Shown piece after piece: positions 26,061 to 34,629 of a stretch of DNA of 60,859 nt; the stretch's first letter is position 1, and every line of letters starts with the position of its first letter. The translations under genes and the position numbers were made by a program. The notes below the pieces were generated by a model. That model made no database searches and had not been told where the DNA came from. It was given only the letters and a program-made list of their open reading frames with translations. The stretch comes from Bacteroidales bacterium (lineage in GTDB: Bacteria > Bacteroidota > Bacteroidia > Bacteroidales > Salinivirgaceae). Location of the stretch: the NCBI GenBank assembly GCA_012519055.1, contig JAAYQU010000042.1, positions 1 through 60,859 of the forward strand, read 5' to 3'.

Positions 26061-29000
26061 CTATTGTTTTATTATTCTTACTGTTTGAGATTTTATGATA
26101 TCAGTTAATCTTATTATGTAAACCCCACCTTTTAAACCTTCAAGATTCAACAACAGTTTGTCGGATGCAAAATATTGCGTCATAATCAATGAGCCTTCGA
26201 TAGAGTAAATTTCGAGTTTTACTTTACTAAAACTCTCACGCTCAATGGTTAACATGTCAAAAACAGGGTTAGGATAACAACGAATTGTACTTGATGCTTG
26301 ATCGAAAATACCGTTTATCAGATTAACAGCGACAACTTGATCTTCATTTTCAACAATAAGAGTGCCCGTATAAACTTCATAACCCTCTTTTTCAACTAAA
26401 TAAGGATAAGTTCCGTTTGCCAATAACAATTCGTTTTGACCTGTTTCATCGGTGTATAACACTTCATCGTTAATACTTATTTTTGCATTATATACCGGTG
26501 CTCCTCCAGAGGTGATATTAAATGTTACGTAAAAATGTGGTGCATAATGGTTATAAATAGTGTATATGCTACTTGCACCTTGGTCGAAAAATATTTCGCA
26601 TAATATCTCCTCTGATTCTGTTATTTCTTTAATTGTAATAATTCCAAACACGTTAAATGTCAACGTCGCTGTATTGCCATCGTTATCGGTTATTGTGTAG
26701 TCTTCTCCTTCTGTTAAAGTATTATTGAAAGCTGTTATTGATGTTACTTCATTAGCATCATTCCAAGTAATAACTGTTGATAAATATTCTGTCTCTTCGC
26801 TGAAGACTTCACCTGATGTTGGATTTATTGTTGCTGAAGCAAATGGACGGAAGTTTGCTGTAACTACTTTATTATCATTAACTAAAAGTATTTCAGTAGT
26901 ATTGCTTGAAGCAATATCACCTGTCCAACCTTCGAAAACTTGACCTTCGTCGGGAATAGCTTGCAAAGTTATAGAAGTTCCGCTGTTATAAGAATAGACT
27001 CCTTCATCGGGAACAATTTGTCCTAACCCATTTTTAGTCAAAGTAACAGAATAGTGTGTTTCAGCTGACACTACGCCTTTTACAAAAATATTATCAATAC
27101 GGTTTGTTCCTGATGTGCCAACAATTGATCCATTGATTGAAGTGTCGCTTGTCATTATCCAACGTAAATATACTTTACCTTGATTATTGCATATTTCAGG
27201 CAAAGCGATATCTGACAATGCTCCACTTGTAAAATTGGTAGAAGCAACACCGATTTCTGAGCCTGCAACATCAATCCACTCTGTACCATCTAATTTAACC
27301 TGAACTTTAAAATCGCGTGGACCTGTATTAGAACCCCGTTGTTTCGAGGAAAGTGTGATATTTTCATATCCTGTTGTTGCAAAATCAATAATCCAATATT
27401 TGCCATCGGCACCGTTGTGCCATTGAGAGGTATTAATAGCTTTTGTACCATCGCCTGTAATATAAGAATAAGTACCCGTAAACTCTGGCTCTCGTGAGAT
27501 CTCCCTATCTAAATTAACGGCTATACCACCACTTGCTAATCTATTTTCAACAGAATCAGGAAAGGTCCACTCAACAATTGTTTCGGGCAGTTGGATAAAT
27601 GTTGCTGTGATTGTGATATCTGAATTTATCGTTACTGTTTCGTTACTATTTGTAGAAACTAATCCGCCTGTCCAACCATCAAATAACCACGAAACACCAG
27701 ATACTGCAGATAAAGCAACTTCACTTCCTTCGTTAAATAACATTGGTGCGGTATATTCTGCACCATTAACTGTTACAGAGCCCTCCCCTACAATATTGAT
27801 TGTTAGGGTGTGTTCTGTTCCTGTAATCTGCTCAAATTCAACGGTAACATTTATATTTTCTGATAAATTCTCTACTGTATAGGTGTTTGTTGTGTTTCCT
27901 AAAACTATAGTTCCGTTATTTTTCCACTCTTTGACTTTATAGCCTGAATCTGGTGAAGCAGTAAAGACAACGTCGTTGTTATAAGAAACAGTATTACCAC
28001 TGAATATTTCAGTTCCACTAACAGTTGCTGATAAATTGCCGTTACCTCCTATAACACTGAAGTTTACAGAGTATTGGCCTGTAGCTTCTGTAAATTGTGC
28101 CGTGATTGTTTTATCTGCATCCATAATTACAGCAACAGGATTATCTGTTGAAACAACATCGCCTGACCAGCCTGTAAATGTCCAGCCTGAATTTGGCACT
28201 GCTTGAACAGAGATATTTGTACCAGTGTTATAAGCATATGTGCCTGATGCTGGGGAAGTTGTTCCTTCGCCTATTGCCGTTAAAGTCAAACTGTGTTGTA
28301 CACTTGTTGACATATTATCTCCTTTAATAAAGATATTGTCAATACGGTTTGTTCCTGAGGTGCCAACAATTAAACCATTGATTGAAGTGTCGCTTGTAAT
28401 TATCCAACGCAAATAAACTTTACCTTGGTTGTTGCATATTTCAGGCAAAGCAATATCTGACAATGTACCACTTGTAAAACTGGTGGAAGAAACAACAATT
28501 TCTGAACCGACAACATCAATCCACTCTGTACCATCTAATTTTACTTGAACTTTAAAATCGCGTGGACCTGTGTTAGAACCCCGCTGTTTAGAAGATAGTG
28601 TAATATTTTCATATCCTGTTGTAGCAAAGTCGATAATCCAATATTTACTATTTGCTCCATTATCCCATTGATTGGTGTTTATAGCTTTTGTTCCGTCTCC
28701 TGCAATATACGAATAGGTACCTGTAAAATCCGGCTCTCGTGAAATCTCTCTATCTAAGTTAACGGCTATACCACCACTTGCTAGCCTACTTTCAACAGAA
28801 TCAGGAAAGGTCCACTCAACAATTGTTTCGGGCAGTTGAGTAAATGTTGCAGTGATTGTTATATCTGAGTTTATTGTTACTGTTTCGTTACTATTTGTAG
28901 AAACCAATCCGCCTGTCCAACCCTCAAATGTCCAAGGAGCAATTGATACTGCTGATAAAACGACTTCACTTCCCTCACTAAATGACATGGGTATGGTATA

Positions 29001-30455
29001 TTCTGCTCCGTTAACTGTTACAGAACCGTTTCCTACAATATTAATTGTTAATGTATATTCCGGAGACAATTCAAACTCAACAGTAACATTTATATCGTTC
29101 GATAAATTCTCTACTGTATAAGTGTTTGTTGTGTTTCCAGCAACTACAACATCATTGTTTTTCCACTCTTTTACACGATAGCCTGTGTTAGGATAAGCAA
29201 TAAAAACGACATCTTTGCTAGGTTCTACTTCACTACCAGAACTTATATTTAAGCTGTCAACTGTTGCAGATAGTGAACCATTGCTACCAACTACACTAAA
29301 ATTAACTGTATATGTTATTATTGGAATAGGCTCAAACTCAACAGTCACAGCTGCATCTGACGAAATGTTTTCTAACGTATATGTATTTGTAGTATTATTT
29401 TCAACCACAGCTGAATTGTGTGTCCACTCTTTTACACGATATCCCATATCTGGAATAGCAGTAAAAACAATATTGTTGCCACCAGAAACTGTATCTCCAG
29501 TAGTTATTCCTACTTCATTAACGGTTGCTGTTAAATTGCCGTTACCTCCCACCACACTAAAATTCACTGTGTGATAGACTATTAACTCTGTAAATTGCGC
29601 TGTGATTGCTCTTCCAATATTCATAGTAACAGCAAGAGGATTATCAGTTGAAGTAATATCGCCTGACCAGCCTGTGAACGTCCAACCTGAATCTGGAACT
29701 GCTTGAATAGAGATATTTGTACCTTGATTATATACGTATATTCCCGACGTTGGAATAGTAGTTCCATTGCCTAATGACGATAAAGTCAAACTGTGTTGTA
29801 CACTTGTTGACACACTATATCCTTTAATAAAGATATTGTCAATACGGTTTGTTCCTGAGGTACCAACAATTGAACTATTGATTGCAGTGTCGTTTGTCAT
29901 TATCCAACGCAAATAGACTTTCCCTTGATTATTACAAATTTCAGGCAAAGCAATATCTGACAATGTACCACTTGCAAAACTGGTAGCAGCAACAACAATT
30001 TCTGAGCCTGCAACATCTATCCACTCTGTACCATCTAACTTCACCTGAACTTTAAAATCACGTGGACCTGTATTTGAACCTCGTTGTTTTGAAGAAAGCG
30101 TGATGTTCTCATACCCCGTTGTTGCAAAATCAATAATCCAATATTTACTATCTGCACCATCTTCCCACCTACTGGAATTAACAGCTCGTGTCCCGTCGCC
30201 TGTAATATCAGAATAATTACCTGTAAACTCTGGTTCTCGCGAAATCTCTCTATCTAAGTTAACTGCTATGCCACCGCTGGCTTTTCTGTCAAGTCCGCTG
30301 ACAGGAAAAGTCCATTCAACAATTGTGTCGGAAGATCGAATAAATGTTTCATTGTAGCTTGTGCTTGACAAACCCACCTGACCTAATCCCAAACTTGCTG
30401 TTGCAGCGAGCGTTATGAAGGTCATTAACGTTTTTATTAAAGATTTGATTTTCAT
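26061..30455 (-). CDS. 1464-residue modular secreted protein: three near-identical beta modules, InlB-like repeats, X2-like domain, T9SS sorting domain
   Basis: After a signal peptide (LAATASLGLGQ) the protein alternates a ~169-residue module with divergent InlB B-repeat-like units. The module (TIVEWTF ... ASGGIAVNLDREISREP ... KYWIIDFATTGYENITLSSKQRG ... SGTNRIDNIFIKG) occurs at residues 44-212 and twice more, around 600-765 and 980-1145, nearly identical each time. The InlB-like units (HSLTLSSLGNGTTIPTSG, GWTFTGWSGDI, VTAQFTE and VNFSVVGGNG, GYRVKEW, VTVEFE) fill the spaces. Near ~1230-1310 a segment resembles carbohydrate-binding X2 (ATINPTSGEVF to YTITDNDGNTATLTF), and a PEGA-like segment and a T9SS sorting domain (CYPNPVFDMLTIE, GLKGGVYIIRL) end it. 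Probably a surface or secreted binding protein; no catalytic domain is seen. Confidence 0.9.
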   Translation of the reverse strand: MKIKSLIKTLMTFITLAATASLGLGQVGLSSTSYNETFIRSSDTIVEWTFPVSGLDRKASGGIAVNLDREISREPEFTGNYSDITGDGTRAVNSSRWEDGADSKYWIIDFATTGYENITLSSKQRGSNTGPRDFKVQVKLDGTEWIDVAGSEIVVAATSFASGTLSDIALPEICNNQGKVYLRWIMTNDTAINSSIVGTSGTNRIDNIFIKGYSVSTSVQHSLTLSSLGNGTTIPTSGIYVYNQGTNISIQAVPDSGWTFTGWSGDITSTDNPLAVTMNIGRAITAQFTELIVYHTVNFSVVGGNGNLTATVNEVGITTGDTVSGGNNIVFTAIPDMGYRVKEWTHNSAVVENNTTNTYTLENISSDAAVTVEFEPIPIITYTVNFSVVGSNGSLSATVDSLNISSGSEVEPSKDVVFIAYPNTGYRVKEWKNNDVVVAGNTTNTYTVENLSNDINVTVEFELSPEYTLTINIVGNGSVTVNGAEYTIPMSFSEGSEVVLSAVSIAPWTFEGWTGGLVSTNSNETVTINSDITITATFTQLPETIVEWTFPDSVESRLASGGIAVNLDREISREPDFTGTYSYIAGDGTKAINTNQWDNGANSKYWIIDFATTGYENITLSSKQRGSNTGPRDFKVQVKLDGTEWIDVVGSEIVVSSTSFTSGTLSDIALPEICNNQGKVYLRWIITSDTSINGLIVGTSGTNRIDNIFIKGDNMSTSVQHSLTLTAIGEGTTSPASGTYAYNTGTNISVQAVPNSGWTFTGWSGDVVSTDNPVAVIMDADKTITAQFTEATGQYSVNFSVIGGNGNLSATVSGTEIFSGNTVSYNNDVVFTASPDSGYKVKEWKNNGTIVLGNTTNTYTVENLSENINVTVEFEQITGTEHTLTINIVGEGSVTVNGAEYTAPMLFNEGSEVALSAVSGVSWLFDGWTGGLVSTNSNETVTINSDITITATFIQLPETIVEWTFPDSVENRLASGGIAVNLDREISREPEFTGTYSYITGDGTKAINTSQWHNGADGKYWIIDFATTGYENITLSSKQRGSNTGPRDFKVQVKLDGTEWIDVAGSEIGVASTNFTSGALSDIALPEICNNQGKVYLRWIMTSDTSINGSIVGTSGTNRIDNIFVKGVVSAETHYSVTLTKNGLGQIVPDEGVYSYNSGTSITLQAIPDEGQVFEGWTGDIASSNTTEILLVNDNKVVTANFRPFASATINPTSGEVFSEETEYLSTVITWNDANEVTSITAFNNTLTEGEDYTITDNDGNTATLTFNVFGIITIKEITESEEILCEIFFDQGASSIYTIYNHYAPHFYVTFNITSGGAPVYNAKISINDEVLYTDETGQNELLLANGTYPYLVEKEGYEVYTGTLIVENEDQVVAVNLINGIFDQASSTIRCYPNPVFDMLTIERESFSKVKLEIYSIEGSLIMTQYFASDKLLLNLEGLKGGVYIIRLTDIIKSQTVRIIKQ
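27073..27581 (-). repeat. Coding repeat module 3
   Basis: Third copy of the ~169-residue module (TIVEWTF to DNIFVKG). It is nearly identical to copies 1 and 2 at the protein level, and long stretches are also identical at the DNA level. Confidence 0.8.
28320..28827 (-). repeat. Coding repeat module 2
   Basis: Second copy of the ~169-residue module. It differs from copy 3 at scattered positions (for example ANSKYW against ADGKYW). Confidence 0.8.
29820..30326 (-). repeat. Coding repeat module 1
   Basis: First copy of the module, residues 44-212 of the protein. It is slightly more divergent at its N-terminal side (FPVSGLDRKASGG against FPDSVESRLASGG). Confidence 0.8.
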
Positions 30456-30656
30456 ATGTTAATATTTTTCAGTTTACGGTTTATATTAATCAACAATTTA
30501 GTTAAACCACCTTTTTTATGTAAGTAACGAAATTAAGAAAATTTACAAAAAAGTTAGTTACGATATCATTAAGATTTGGTTATTGTTTTATTTTGGTTAT
30601 CATAAAATTCACATCACTAAGTGATAAGAATAAATTTAATCTTGAACCCTAAAAAT

Positions 30657-30688
30657 ACAAAAAAAGCTACTTTTTTCAAGTAGCTTTT
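30657..30688 (-). terminator. Rho-independent terminator of the M6 protease gene
   Basis: AAAAGCTACTT and AAGTAGCTTTT form a perfect 11-bp stem with a 5-nt loop. On the minus strand it is followed by a T-run of about seven. It lies 18 nt after the stop codon at 30707. Confidence 0.85.
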
Positions 30689-30706
30689 CATTAATTCTAA
30701 AATAAG

Positions 30707-32746
30707 TTACAACTTAATAAACTTGTTTATTGTTTTTTTCATTTTATTGCTATCGTACACTTCTATCAAATATACTCCTGATTTTAAAGACGATATATCT
30801 ATTTGTCTCAAAGCTTCTTCTGATGTAATGTTCATTAAAACCACTCCTGATATATCATAAATAACAGCTTGTCGAATATCTGTTAGTGTACTAATATAAA
30901 GTGAATTGTTTGCTGGGTTTGGATAAATAACAAACTGATTTTCAATATCATCAACGTGAGTATCTTCTGCATAAATAGCATTTATTGTATCATTCTTAAA
31001 TCCCATTGTATAGCTATAAGAAGGGTTGGAACTTAAAAAAACGTTCGATTTTTCTGTCCATGCAATAAACCTCCAGCCTTGATTGGGATTTGCTTGTAAC
31101 TCAACAACAGTCCCGGATTCATACGTACCTGCACCAGTTGGGTTTCCTCCTTCCGTAGGTTTGGGGTCAACAACTAATTCAAATAATGGAACAGTTCCAA
31201 AACTTACATTAAAAGATATAGAATCTCCTATTCCAGTCACATTATATATGTTCAAGCCTCCTGCAGAACCATCAGTAAGGAAGCTAGAAGGATCTGTGTT
31301 ATCATTTATTGCGGTATGTCCACTGTTGGCTGAATATGCAGCTGCATCAACAATTCCATTTGTTGTAGTTGTACCACCGGGTCGATAAACATAAACCTCG
31401 TCAAATATATATTCCCCATCATAATCAGCATTACCATCAAAATTGGTATTAATTCTATATACAATCAGTCCTTGACCTGGCAGCTGTGACTCAAACTCAC
31501 CTGAATATTTACGGTACTCCACCATAAAAAACTGATTGTTCATATGAGATGCTATTCGAAAACAGCTATTTGTTTGTTGAGTGCTTGGATATAGTGTGTA
31601 TTGTCCCGACACGGTTATTTCGGGTATATTAGTAATCCAGTTTTGCTGAGCATATTTCCACTTCATATAGGTAAGCATATGGCCACCTCCACTCTGCATA
31701 ATATCCCACTTCCCTACTGGTCTTAAGTCAGTTCCATTATAATAATGGTATAAATCGGGTGCTCCCAAAACGTGAAACATTTCATGGCATAATGTCCTAA
31801 CGCTAACTTGGTTTTCTGGCTGAAAAGTAAAATCATAAACTCTTTTGCCATTAATATACACAGTGTACAAATATAACGCCCACCTATGCGCCCACAACAA
31901 ATCATTCCACTCGCCACAATCTCCGTTAATCATAAAACAAACATTATCGACGTATCCATCATTATCTGCGTCAATATTTAAGTCTGATGGTATTGGGTGG
32001 TTTGCATTAATCCAATTAACGGCATCAACCAACAACTGTTGTTCGCGCTGTGCTCTTTGACTATGACCATCGTATCCTCCCGGATTATCAGTTGCATGGT
32101 AAGGTTCAAAGTAACTCCTTGGATGTGAGTCTTGATATGAAAAATTTTGAGTTTCAGGGTCACTAACCGGAGGATAATGTGTGCTATTGATTGTCAACTG
32201 ATCATATGACACCTCACGGTAATATGCTTTGAGAGAATTACCTGTGGGTAAATTTAACCTATTATCATACACCTGACGTGGTGTCTGAATATCACTCTCC
32301 CCTGCAAATCTGATATATATCACAATATTATTGATCGTACCTGTATGCAACGTATTGCGTTGGTCTCTAGATGGATTTAATACTGGTTTTTCCGGTATTT
32401 CTAAATTTTTTCTTGCATTCTTGCCTGTATTCATAAAAATGCTTTTATTAATATCCTGCATTTTTACAATTCCAACACTATTGGGCAAATGTTCTCCAAC
32501 AATAAACTGCGAAGCCACAAAGGTTTCACCTGATAATACAGCATAGTAGTAATAGTTGTCTGAACCTTTAATAATTGGATATCCGTCATTATCATGGACC
32601 CAATTAAAAAATTCATCGCCCGACATAAAGCACTCTATAAGAGTACCATTTGGCTGTTTAATAGTATATGGTAATTTTTGAAAAGGTGCTGCTAATAAAC
32701 TGTATGTAAGAAGAGTAGCAACAATAGATAAATAAAATTTGTTCAT
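30707..32746 (-). CDS. Secreted M6-family metalloprotease with T9SS sorting domain
   Basis: 679 residues from the ATG at 32746. A longer frame starts at a TTG at 32818 but adds residues ahead of a good signal peptide (MNKFYLSIVATLLTYSLLAA). The catalytic zinc motif is HEMFH (His321, Glu322, His325) followed by VLGAPDLYHY, as in M6/immune-inhibitor-A-type peptidases, with the preceding conserved DADNDGYVDNVCFMINGD. An N-terminal propeptide-like region spans ~20-120. An InlB-like repeat (PTEGGNPTGAGTYESG, GWRFIAWTE) precedes the T9SS sorting domain (VIYPNPANNSLYIS, SLKSGVYLIEVY). Predicted to be a secreted or surface endopeptidase. Confidence 0.93.
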   Translation of the reverse strand: MNKFYLSIVATLLTYSLLAAPFQKLPYTIKQPNGTLIECFMSGDEFFNWVHDNDGYPIIKGSDNYYYYAVLSGETFVASQFIVGEHLPNSVGIVKMQDINKSIFMNTGKNARKNLEIPEKPVLNPSRDQRNTLHTGTINNIVIYIRFAGESDIQTPRQVYDNRLNLPTGNSLKAYYREVSYDQLTINSTHYPPVSDPETQNFSYQDSHPRSYFEPYHATDNPGGYDGHSQRAQREQQLLVDAVNWINANHPIPSDLNIDADNDGYVDNVCFMINGDCGEWNDLLWAHRWALYLYTVYINGKRVYDFTFQPENQVSVRTLCHEMFHVLGAPDLYHYYNGTDLRPVGKWDIMQSGGGHMLTYMKWKYAQQNWITNIPEITVSGQYTLYPSTQQTNSCFRIASHMNNQFFMVEYRKYSGEFESQLPGQGLIVYRINTNFDGNADYDGEYIFDEVYVYRPGGTTTTNGIVDAAAYSANSGHTAINDNTDPSSFLTDGSAGGLNIYNVTGIGDSISFNVSFGTVPLFELVVDPKPTEGGNPTGAGTYESGTVVELQANPNQGWRFIAWTEKSNVFLSSNPSYSYTMGFKNDTINAIYAEDTHVDDIENQFVIYPNPANNSLYISTLTDIRQAVIYDISGVVLMNITSEEALRQIDISSLKSGVYLIEVYDSNKMKKTINKFIKL

Positions 32747-32840
32747 GATTTTATAGTTTTTTGATTTAAAATCATACGAAACTTGCGTAGATTTTACAAT
32801 CACGTTATTGTTTGACAAATTTGTAGTTTAATAATTAAAC

Positions 32841-32869
32841 AAAACGTTAAAAAAAGCAGTTAACGTTTT
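32841..32869. promoter_or_regulatory. Palindromic site in the leader of the M6 protease gene
   Basis: Perfect 10-bp arms AAAACGTTAA and TTAACGTTTT flank a 9-nt spacer, and each contains the half-palindrome AACGTT. It lies just downstream of a TAAATTTG -7 element (32872-32879, minus strand). It could be an operator or leader hairpin. Confidence 0.4.
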
Positions 32870-32871
32870 CA

Positions 32872-32879
32872 CAAATTTA
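32872..32879 (-). promoter_or_regulatory. Candidate -7 element (TAAATTTG) for the M6 protease gene
   Basis: Perfect TAnnTTTG match on the minus strand, about 126 nt upstream of the chosen ATG. The palindrome 32841-32869 lies immediately downstream. Confidence 0.42.
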
Positions 32880-32989
32880 GAATAATTATTTGATTTGCCC
32901 GAACAATACTACTCCAAAAATAATTTTAATTGGTCTAGTTTAACGTGAGTTATTTTGAAAAATCACAAAAGTATCACTACGGTTAAGTG

Positions 32990-33550
32990 TTAATTAACTT
33001 TATATGTGCGTATTTTGTCAAATAAATCCTCTATTTTTTCAGAGACTATAAATGTGTTTTTGTGAGCTTGATTTAAAAAGCCCTCTTCAATCATTTGTTC
33101 GATAAATCTGATAAAAAGTTCGTAGAAGCCATTGATATTAGCTATTCCTACTGGTTTAGTATGCAAACCAATTTGAGATGTTACAATAACATCGAGTATT
33201 TCGTCAAGAGTTCCAAAACCTCCCGGTAAAGCTATAAATGCATCAGCAAGTTGTATCATTTTTTCTTTGCGTTCTGACATGGTTTCCACAATAATGATTT
33301 CGTCAACAATGCTATCTGTCAAACCCTTTTCGTGCATAAAGCATGGGATTATTCCCACTATTTTCCCACCATGTTGTTTTACGCTTTTTGCTAATTGATG
33401 CATTAAACCTACTTTAGAACCTCCATAAATCAATTCTACATTATTTTTAGCTAGCAGTCGACCGAGGATTATTGCTGTGCTTGTATACTCTTGCTTATTG
33501 CCAACATTAGAACCACAGAAAACACAAATTTTTTTGATATCGTTTGCCAT
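32990..33550 (-). CDS. LOG-family protein (cytokinin riboside 5'-monophosphate phosphoribohydrolase type)
   Basis: 186 residues, full length for the TIGR00730/LOG family with a Rossmann-like fold. Signatures are VFCGSNVGNKQEYT near the N-terminus, LIYGGSKVGLM and the nucleotide-binding/catalytic motif PGGFGTLDEI. Characterised members hydrolyse nucleoside 5'-monophosphates to base and ribose 5-phosphate. The true substrate in non-plant-associated bacteria is uncertain; nucleotide housekeeping is the usual assumption. It sits behind a terminator that separates it from the upstream lipoprotein gene. Confidence 0.92.
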   Translation of the reverse strand: MANDIKKICVFCGSNVGNKQEYTSTAIILGRLLAKNNVELIYGGSKVGLMHQLAKSVKQHGGKIVGIIPCFMHEKGLTDSIVDEIIIVETMSERKEKMIQLADAFIALPGGFGTLDEILDVIVTSQIGLHTKPVGIANINGFYELFIRFIEQMIEEGFLNQAHKNTFIVSEKIEDLFDKIRTYKVN

Positions 33551-33561
33551 AATAGTTTACT

Positions 33562-33603
33562 AAAAAAACAGTGAACATGATTAACGGATAACCATGTTCA
33601 CTG
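33562..33603 (-). terminator. Rho-independent terminator of the OB-fold lipoprotein gene
   Basis: CAGTGAACATG and CATGTTCACTG form a perfect 11-bp stem around a 13-nt loop, followed on the minus strand by seven T. It lies between the lipoprotein stop (33683) and the LOG gene start (33550). Confidence 0.85.
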
Positions 33604-33682
33604 CTAATTTGTTTACTTGCTTTTTAAATAATTTTATTAAGCTATTACACTTATAAAAAATTATTTTTCTTTTTGCTTAAAC

Positions 33683-34315
33683 CTATTCTACTGCTGGTTC
33701 TTCTTCCACAGGCGCAGTTTCTTCTGCTGGTTCTGCTTCCTCTGCTGGTTCTGCTTCTACCACTTCAGCTACAACTTGTTCAATTTTAAAAGCTTTTAAA
33801 GCGTAAAACATGATGTATCCAACCTCTGAAGCAGCAATTTGTTCGCGGTAGGTTTTAATTTGTTCGCAACTACCTTTGTGTTCTCCCATGTCGGCTTTTT
33901 CTCCACTTGGAGTATCATCGTGTCCTTCAGCATCGCCTTCATGTTCTTGGCTGGCAAGTTCTTCTTCCCATTTTGCCAAATACTCTTCATCAATTTTAAT
34001 CCCTTCAAGAACGCCTGTAACTGTATAAGTTAAGCCTTCCATTTCGGGAGTAAACGATGTTAAGTCTCCTGATAATTCTACTTTTAATTTTTGATCTGTC
34101 TCTGTGCAAACCAAAAACATTTTGTCGCCACCGTGACGACATACGTGTCCAACTGTACCCTGAACGGTCACAGTATCTCCAACGTATTGATCTACATTTT
34201 CCATCAACGCACTAATACTTAACGCGTCAACTTCTACTGTTTCTGTCTTTTGTTGTGGTCCGCCACAAGCAAACATAAAGACTGCAACAGCCATCAAACT
34301 AAAAATTTTTTTCAT
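33683..34315 (-). CDS. Lipoprotein with OB-fold-like domain and acidic repetitive tail
   Basis: 210 residues with lipobox MFAC (Cys17) followed by GGPQQ, so it is a lipoprotein. Residues ~35-105 (YVGDTVTVQGTVGHVC, DKMFLVC, LKVELSGDL, YTVTGVLEG) look like an OB-fold, as in the tRNA_anti-like family. A His/Asp/Glu-rich insert follows (~125-148, EHEGDAEGHDDTPSGE, with GEHKGSC). The C-terminal ~35 residues are low-complexity Glu/Ala/Pro/Val repeats (EAEPAEEAEPAEE). The function is not known. The His-rich acidic insert could bind divalent metal, but this is inference. Its promoter overlaps a perfect palindrome. Confidence 0.8.
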   Translation of the reverse strand: MKKIFSLMAVAVFMFACGGPQQKTETVEVDALSISALMENVDQYVGDTVTVQGTVGHVCRHGGDKMFLVCTETDQKLKVELSGDLTSFTPEMEGLTYTVTGVLEGIKIDEEYLAKWEEELASQEHEGDAEGHDDTPSGEKADMGEHKGSCEQIKTYREQIAASEVGYIMFYALKAFKIEQVVAEVVEAEPAEEAEPAEETAPVEEEPAVE

Positions 34316-34378
34316 AATAGCCTATTGTTTAAATTAGTGATTAATCCTATTGTCCGCACCTTAGCTACGACAACAATG

Positions 34379-34386
34379 CAAAGATA
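34379..34386 (-). promoter_or_regulatory. Candidate -7 element (TATCTTTG) for the OB-fold lipoprotein gene
   Basis: Perfect TAnnTTTG match on the minus strand, 63 nt before the start codon and one base away from the palindrome 34388-34405. Confidence 0.5.
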
Positions 34387-34387
34387 A

Positions 34388-34405
34388 CAATTTGTTAACA
34401 AATTG
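34388..34405. promoter_or_regulatory. Perfect 18-bp palindrome upstream of a -7 element (operator candidate)
   Basis: CAATTTGTTAACAAATTG is its own reverse complement. It occupies the spacer between the -7 box and the expected -33 position of the lipoprotein promoter, where a dimeric repressor would block RNA polymerase. Confidence 0.5.
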
Positions 34406-34629
34406 CTATACAATAATAAAAAAATTTTTCAACATAGTTATAATCTGCCTTATATAAAGGTTTTCGGACTATGCTTCCATGATATTACAAATTTATGTAA
34501 ATCGTATATTTTCTGAGATTAACAGCATAATTTTAAATTTTTGATCAATTAAGGTCAATAACCAAAATATTGCTTACTTTCGCATTTAGCTAAACTCAAT
34601 ATTTTAATCGAAATAAAATCAAAAAGATT

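Larger units (their letters stand above)
34316..34629. other. 314-bp divergent intergenic region
   Basis: It lies between the OB-fold lipoprotein gene (minus) and the cobalamin adenosyltransferase gene (plus). It holds the -7 element TATCTTTG (34379-34386, minus) and the adjoining 18-bp palindrome (34388-34405). On the plus side, TACTTTCG near 34575 is a one-mismatch -7 candidate. I looked for a cobalamin riboswitch (B12 box) and saw none. Confidence 0.5.

Noticed and set aside
26061-30455. Repeated DNA considered as a CRISPR or tandem non-coding array
   Set aside because: Repeats are in frame, about 500 bp long and separated by coding domains; they are protein modules.
32747-32818. N-terminal extension of the M6 protease from a TTG codon
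   Set aside because: It would place 24 polar residues before a standard signal peptide that begins at the ATG 32746.
34316-34629. Cobalamin riboswitch upstream of the adenosyltransferase gene
   Set aside because: No B12-box-like sequence or multi-helix pattern was visible by eye in this A+T-rich region.
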